Below, piece by piece: positions 5,740-8,297 of a DNA stretch of 8,297 bases (the stretch's first letter is position 1; every line of letters begins with the position of its first letter). A program made the position numbers and the translations under genes. Source of the DNA: Candidatus Methanophagales archaeon. Lineage in GTDB: Archaea; Halobacteriota; Syntropharchaeia; Alkanophagales; Methanospirareceae. The notes beneath the pieces are model-generated. The model saw only the letters and a program-made list of their open reading frames with translations. It searched no databases and had not been told where the DNA came from. Location of the stretch: assembly GCA_003601795.1 (NCBI GenBank), contig PIXU01000250.1, positions 1-8,297 on the forward strand. Direction: 5' to 3'.

Positions 5740-7059
5740 ATGAACGCAATAGTGCGAAGATCGAAGATAAAAGGAGGGATAATTGCGCCGCCCTCTAAAA
5801 GCTACACGCATAGAGCTATTGCAATAGCTTCGTTGGGAAAAAAAAGCAACATTTTTTATCCGCTTATCTCTGAAGATACAACCGCCACACTTAACGCCGC
5901 AAAATGCTTGGGTGCCGTTGTAGAATACGATGAGAAATCGAGAAAAATAACGATAGAAGGCACAGAAGGAAAACCGAGAACACCCGAAGACGTGATAAAC
6001 GCCGCAAACTCAGGCACTACTTTAAGATTTTTCACTGCTATTTCATCTCTATGCGATGGCGCAACGGTTCTAACTGGTGATTCATCTTTAAGGAAGCGCC
6101 CCAATTCGCCTTTGCTGGTAGCCCTGAATGACCTCGGCTCAGAGGCTTTTTCAACAAAAGGAGATGGAACCGCGCCAATAGTGGTAAAGGGCAGGCTAAA
6201 AGGTGGCGAAACAGCCCTGGATGCGTCCGTCAGCTCCCAATTCATCTCCGCTTTGCTTATTGCATGCCCTCTTGCAGAGAAAAATTCTCATATTGTCGCG
6301 AGAAATCTTACCTCAGTGCCTTATATGATAATGACAGCCGAGATATTAGAGAAGGCAGGGGTGGAAGTCCCTTTTTCTCACGTACATGATAGTCATTATT
6401 CTTTTCAAGTAGAAGGGGGGAAAAGATACGAGTTACGAGAGTTTACCGTTCCCGGTGATTTTTCATCTTCGTCCTATCTATTGGCAGCCGCTGCGCTTAC
6501 GGATTCTGAATTAAAAGTAAGCAATTTGTTCCCTTCTGCACAGGGCGATTCCAGAATAGTGGGCATATTGAATGATGTGGGAGCGGATATAAGATGGGAT
6601 GAAGAAAGAGGCATAGTAGAAGTAAAAGGAGCAAAAGGAACTGGACTGAGGGGTATACGAGTGAATATGCGAGAGAACCCGGACCTGGTACCCACAATCG
6701 CGGTATTAGGCGCTGTGGCTGAAGGAACTACTGAAATAACAGGCGTTGCTCATCTGAGATATAAAGAGACGGATAGATTGCGTTTTCTGACAGAGGAGTT
6801 GAGGAGGATGGGTGCGAGGATAGAAGAGAAGGAAGACGGGCTGTTGATAGAAGGTAGTAAAGGGAGAGAGTTAAAAGCAGCAAAGGTACATTCGCATGGT
6901 GACCATAGATTGGCAATGGCTTTGAGTATTGCTGCTCTTTCAGCCAGTGGGGAAACAGTTATAGAAGGAGCAGAGTGTGCTAAAGTTTCCTATCCTTCCT
7001 TCTTTGAAGATATACGCAATTTGGGCGCGGGTATAAAGCTCTCTTCTCTTAAAACTTAA
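5740..7059 (+). CDS. aroA: 3-phosphoshikimate 1-carboxyvinyltransferase (EPSP synthase)
   Basis: Joins PEP and shikimate 3-phosphate to EPSP in the sixth step of the shikimate pathway, in the cytoplasm. Start ATG 5740 (439 residues) is preferred over the in-frame GTG at 5728 because the family begins just before the first strand and the TATA spacing fits. All active-site signatures are seen: PPSKSYTHRA with Lys20/Ser21/Arg25, NSGTTLRF at 90-97, GDSSLRKRP at 113-121, SSQFISALL at 165-173, PGDFSSSSY at 238-246, the catalytic Asp315 in ENPDLVPT, catalytic Glu343 in RYKETDRL, and HGDHRLAMA at 386-394. Length and residue set look fully functional. Glyphosate sensitivity class is not judged. It stands alone, divergent from the TctA-family gene, with no other aro gene in the window. 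An IS630 element lies about 135 bp beyond its stop. Confidence 0.97.
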   Translation: MNAIVRRSKIKGGIIAPPSKSYTHRAIAIASLGKKSNIFYPLISEDTTATLNAAKCLGAVVEYDEKSRKITIEGTEGKPRTPEDVINAANSGTTLRFFTAISSLCDGATVLTGDSSLRKRPNSPLLVALNDLGSEAFSTKGDGTAPIVVKGRLKGGETALDASVSSQFISALLIACPLAEKNSHIVARNLTSVPYMIMTAEILEKAGVEVPFSHVHDSHYSFQVEGGKRYELREFTVPGDFSSSSYLLAAAALTDSELKVSNLFPSAQGDSRIVGILNDVGADIRWDEERGIVEVKGAKGTGLRGIRVNMRENPDLVPTIAVLGAVAEGTTEITGVAHLRYKETDRLRFLTEELRRMGARIEEKEDGLLIEGSKGRELKAAKVHSHGDHRLAMALSIAALSASGETVIEGAECAKVSYPSFFEDIRNLGAGIKLSSLKT

Positions 7060-7191
7060 AACCTTATCTCTTTTATCTATTAACTCATAGTTATTTTTGA
7101 CAACTTCTTTATACTTATCAATTGATGCCATGAGAGATAATCCTACGGATTCCATTTCTATACTCCTTGCTTCTTCTAGTGTTTCAGCAAC
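7060..7191 (-). pseudogene. Possible remnant of an unidentified helical protein, cut off at the IS630 border
   Basis: Reading the minus strand from 7191 gives VAETLEEARSIEMESVG, then LMASIDKYKEVVKNNYELI and DKRDKVLSFK. The reading is Glu/Lys-rich with regular hydrophobic spacing, as in an amphipathic helix, and its codons look natural. It is preceded at once by a TAA (7192-7194) and on its other side runs into the antisense of aroA, where the sense of the reading is lost. The start beyond 7191 would lie where the insertion sequence begins, so the gene may have been truncated by the insertion. I do not recognise the family; a small helical regulator or antitoxin fragment is one possibility. 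It could also be a chance frame. Confidence 0.33.
7088..7098 (+). terminator. T-rich tract after aroA, possible terminator
   Basis: Pyrimidine-rich sequence follows the aroA stop, with a TTTTT at 7094-7098 and an earlier CTTTT. Archaeal polymerase stops in such tracts without a hairpin. The same bases may belong to a minus-strand gene remnant, so the assignment is loose. Confidence 0.3.
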
Positions 7192-7207
7192 TTAGTTATG
7201 TTACATA

Positions 7208-7215
7208 TTTATATA
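7208..7215 (+). promoter_or_regulatory. TATA box of the IS630 transposase
   Basis: TTTATATA is centred 26-27 bp before the ATG at 7238, so the mRNA should begin at or next to that codon. This makes ATG 7238 a better start than the in-frame TTG at 7217, which would lie upstream of the predicted RNA start. Confidence 0.6.
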
Positions 7216-7237
7216 CTTGACACTCTTACAGTATCGC

Positions 7238-8297
7238 ATGAAAAGCTTAGGGATACAACTCAAAGAAGATGAAGTCAAGTTTTTGAGCGAGTTCATAAAA
7301 AAGGGGACTAAGAAAGCACGAGAAATATTGCATGCCAATATTCTCTTGGTGGCAAATAAAGGTGAAAAGGACACAAGGATTGCGGAAATACTTTCTACTC
7401 ACAGACAAACGGTCTGGAGAATAAAGAAGAGATACATAGAGGAAGGCTTAGAATCTGCGCTAAAAGACAAGCCGAGGCCCGGGCAGCCGAAAAAGTATGA
7501 GATAAAGCATGAAACAGAAATTGCAGCTCTTGCCTGTACTGCACCACCAGAGGGTAGAAAAAAATGGACATTGGAGCTTCTTCAAGAAGAACTGAGAACG
7601 AGAAAGGGTTTTGAAACAATAACCCGCGAATCTATTCGGCTGATTTAAAAAAAAAACAACACAAAACCCTGGCTAAAAAGAATGTGGTGCATTCGGGAAA
7701 TGGATTCAGAGTTTGTAGAAAGAATGTATGATGTTTTAGACTTGTATGCGGAGCCTTATAATCCAAAGTGCCCGGTTATCGGAATGGATGAAAAACCAAA
7801 ACAATTGCTTGAGGATTCCAGAGCGACAATTCCCATGAAACCAGGTAGCCCTGAAAAATATGACTACGAATACAAGAGAAACGGTAAAGCCAATATTTTT
7901 CTTGCCGTTGAGCCAAAGGCTGGGAAAAGAGTGGTGGAGGTAACGGAAAGGAGGACAAAAGAGGATTTTGCACATTACATTAGAGATTTAGTAGACTTCG
8001 AATACTGTGATGCAGAAATGTTGAGGATTGTCCTGGACAACCTGAATACTCACTCCGAGAAATCACTTTACGAAACTTTCGATGAAAAAGAGGCTGAAAG
8101 AGTTCTCCAGAAAATTGAATTTCACTATACTCCAAAACATGGAAGTTGGCTCAATGTCGCTGAAATCGAAATTAATGTCATGGACACTGAATGCACTGGA
8201 AGAAGAATGAAAAATATGGAGTTCTTGACAAAAGAACTGGCAGCCTGGGAAAAGGAAAGGAATCGGCGAAAAGAGAAAATTGAATGGAAATTTACAA
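7238..8297 (+). pseudogene. IS630-family DDE transposase with one in-frame stop (also cut by window edge)
   Basis: From ATG 7238 the frame gives 136 residues with an IS630-type N-terminal HTH (DTRIAEILSTHRQTVWRIKK) and a linker (KPRPGQPKKY), then hits TAA at 7646-7648 inside the expected ESIRLI-x-KKNN segment. The same frame continues without any shift to the right edge with a clean catalytic domain: Asp in IGMDEKPKQL (codon 7787), Asp in IVLDNLNTH (codon 8036) and Glu in GSWLNVAEIE (codon 8162), the D-D-E triad. The stop lies exactly where homologues commonly have Leu, so TTA to TAA by one base change (T to A at 7647) explains it. A ten-A run (7647-7656) follows. The shortened product would bind DNA but could not cut it. 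A second start such as ATG 7682 could in principle produce the catalytic half. The element is probably inactive unless helped in trans. Confidence 0.93.

Larger units (their letters stand above)
7195..8297 (+). mobile_element. IS630-family insertion sequence, right end beyond the window
   Basis: The transposase frame and its promoter define the element. The left border is not sharply visible. IS630 elements insert at TA, and a TA at 7193-7194 just outside the proposed border, where the minus-strand remnant stops, is a candidate. The terminal inverted repeat cannot be confirmed because the right end is missing. Confidence 0.6.

Noticed and set aside
7646..7682. Frameshift in the transposase at the A10 run
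   Set aside because: Codon counting shows the downstream half lies in the same frame as the upstream half. The break is an in-frame TAA, not a shift.
1..8297. CRISPR array or other regularly spaced repeats
   Set aside because: No recurring 20-40 bp unit with regular spacing was seen by eye.

Overview
The window reads as a chromosomal segment of a euryarchaeon. Starts without a Shine-Dalgarno (SD) sequence sit a few bases to about 26 bp downstream of TATA boxes, internal operon genes have GGTGAT/GAGG-type SDs, and the proteins (shikimate-branch AroA with an archaeal-looking PPSKSYTHRA motif, a stand-alone TctA/DUF112 permease, the DUF1670-like tail, the IS630 transposase) resemble those of methanogen and ANME-type archaea. 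An ANME-1/Methanophagales-like source is my best guess from familiarity with the protein style; no marker gene proves it.

Layout. (1) 1-186: C-terminal end of a helix-turn-helix protein resembling the DUF1670 family, overlapped at its end by a 30-codon ORF with a strong SD. (2) 187-585: almost 400 bp with no convincing long gene; it holds a weak terminator-like hairpin, a perfect 8-bp inverted repeat and the TATA promoter of the next operon. (3) 586-1907, + strand: two overlapping genes that look like a kleisin (ScpA type) and a tandem winged-helix KITE partner (ScpB or MAGE/Nse3 type), that is, the non-SMC part of an SMC complex, with no SMC gene in view. (4) 1890-4246, - strand: a three-gene unit of bifunctional NAD(P)H-hydrate repair enzyme (Nnr), then a HepT-type HEPN toxin, then an MntA-type nucleotidyltransferase antitoxin. 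Its 3' end overlaps the KITE gene tail-to-tail by 18 nt. (5) 4366-5691, - strand: TctA-family multi-pass permease. (6) 5740-7059, + strand: EPSP synthase aroA, divergent from tctA across about 48 bp centred on a palindromic ACATATGT that is placed to act as TATA box in both directions. (7) 7060-7191: a minus-strand reading that looks like a protein remnant. (8) about 7195 to the right edge: an IS630-family insertion sequence. Its transposase is interrupted by one in-frame TAA, while the DDE residues downstream remain intact; the right end is outside the window.

How the parts relate: aroA and nnr are housekeeping (aromatic amino-acid synthesis; repair of damaged nicotinamide cofactors). The kleisin/KITE pair would act in chromosome organisation or repair. 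HepT/MntA is a self-contained toxin-antitoxin module that appears to have been placed behind nnr. The two window ends carry mobile-type material. The least ordinary items are the kleisin/KITE pair, the toxin-antitoxin module 6 nt behind nnr, the shared palindromic promoter, and the nonsense-interrupted transposase.
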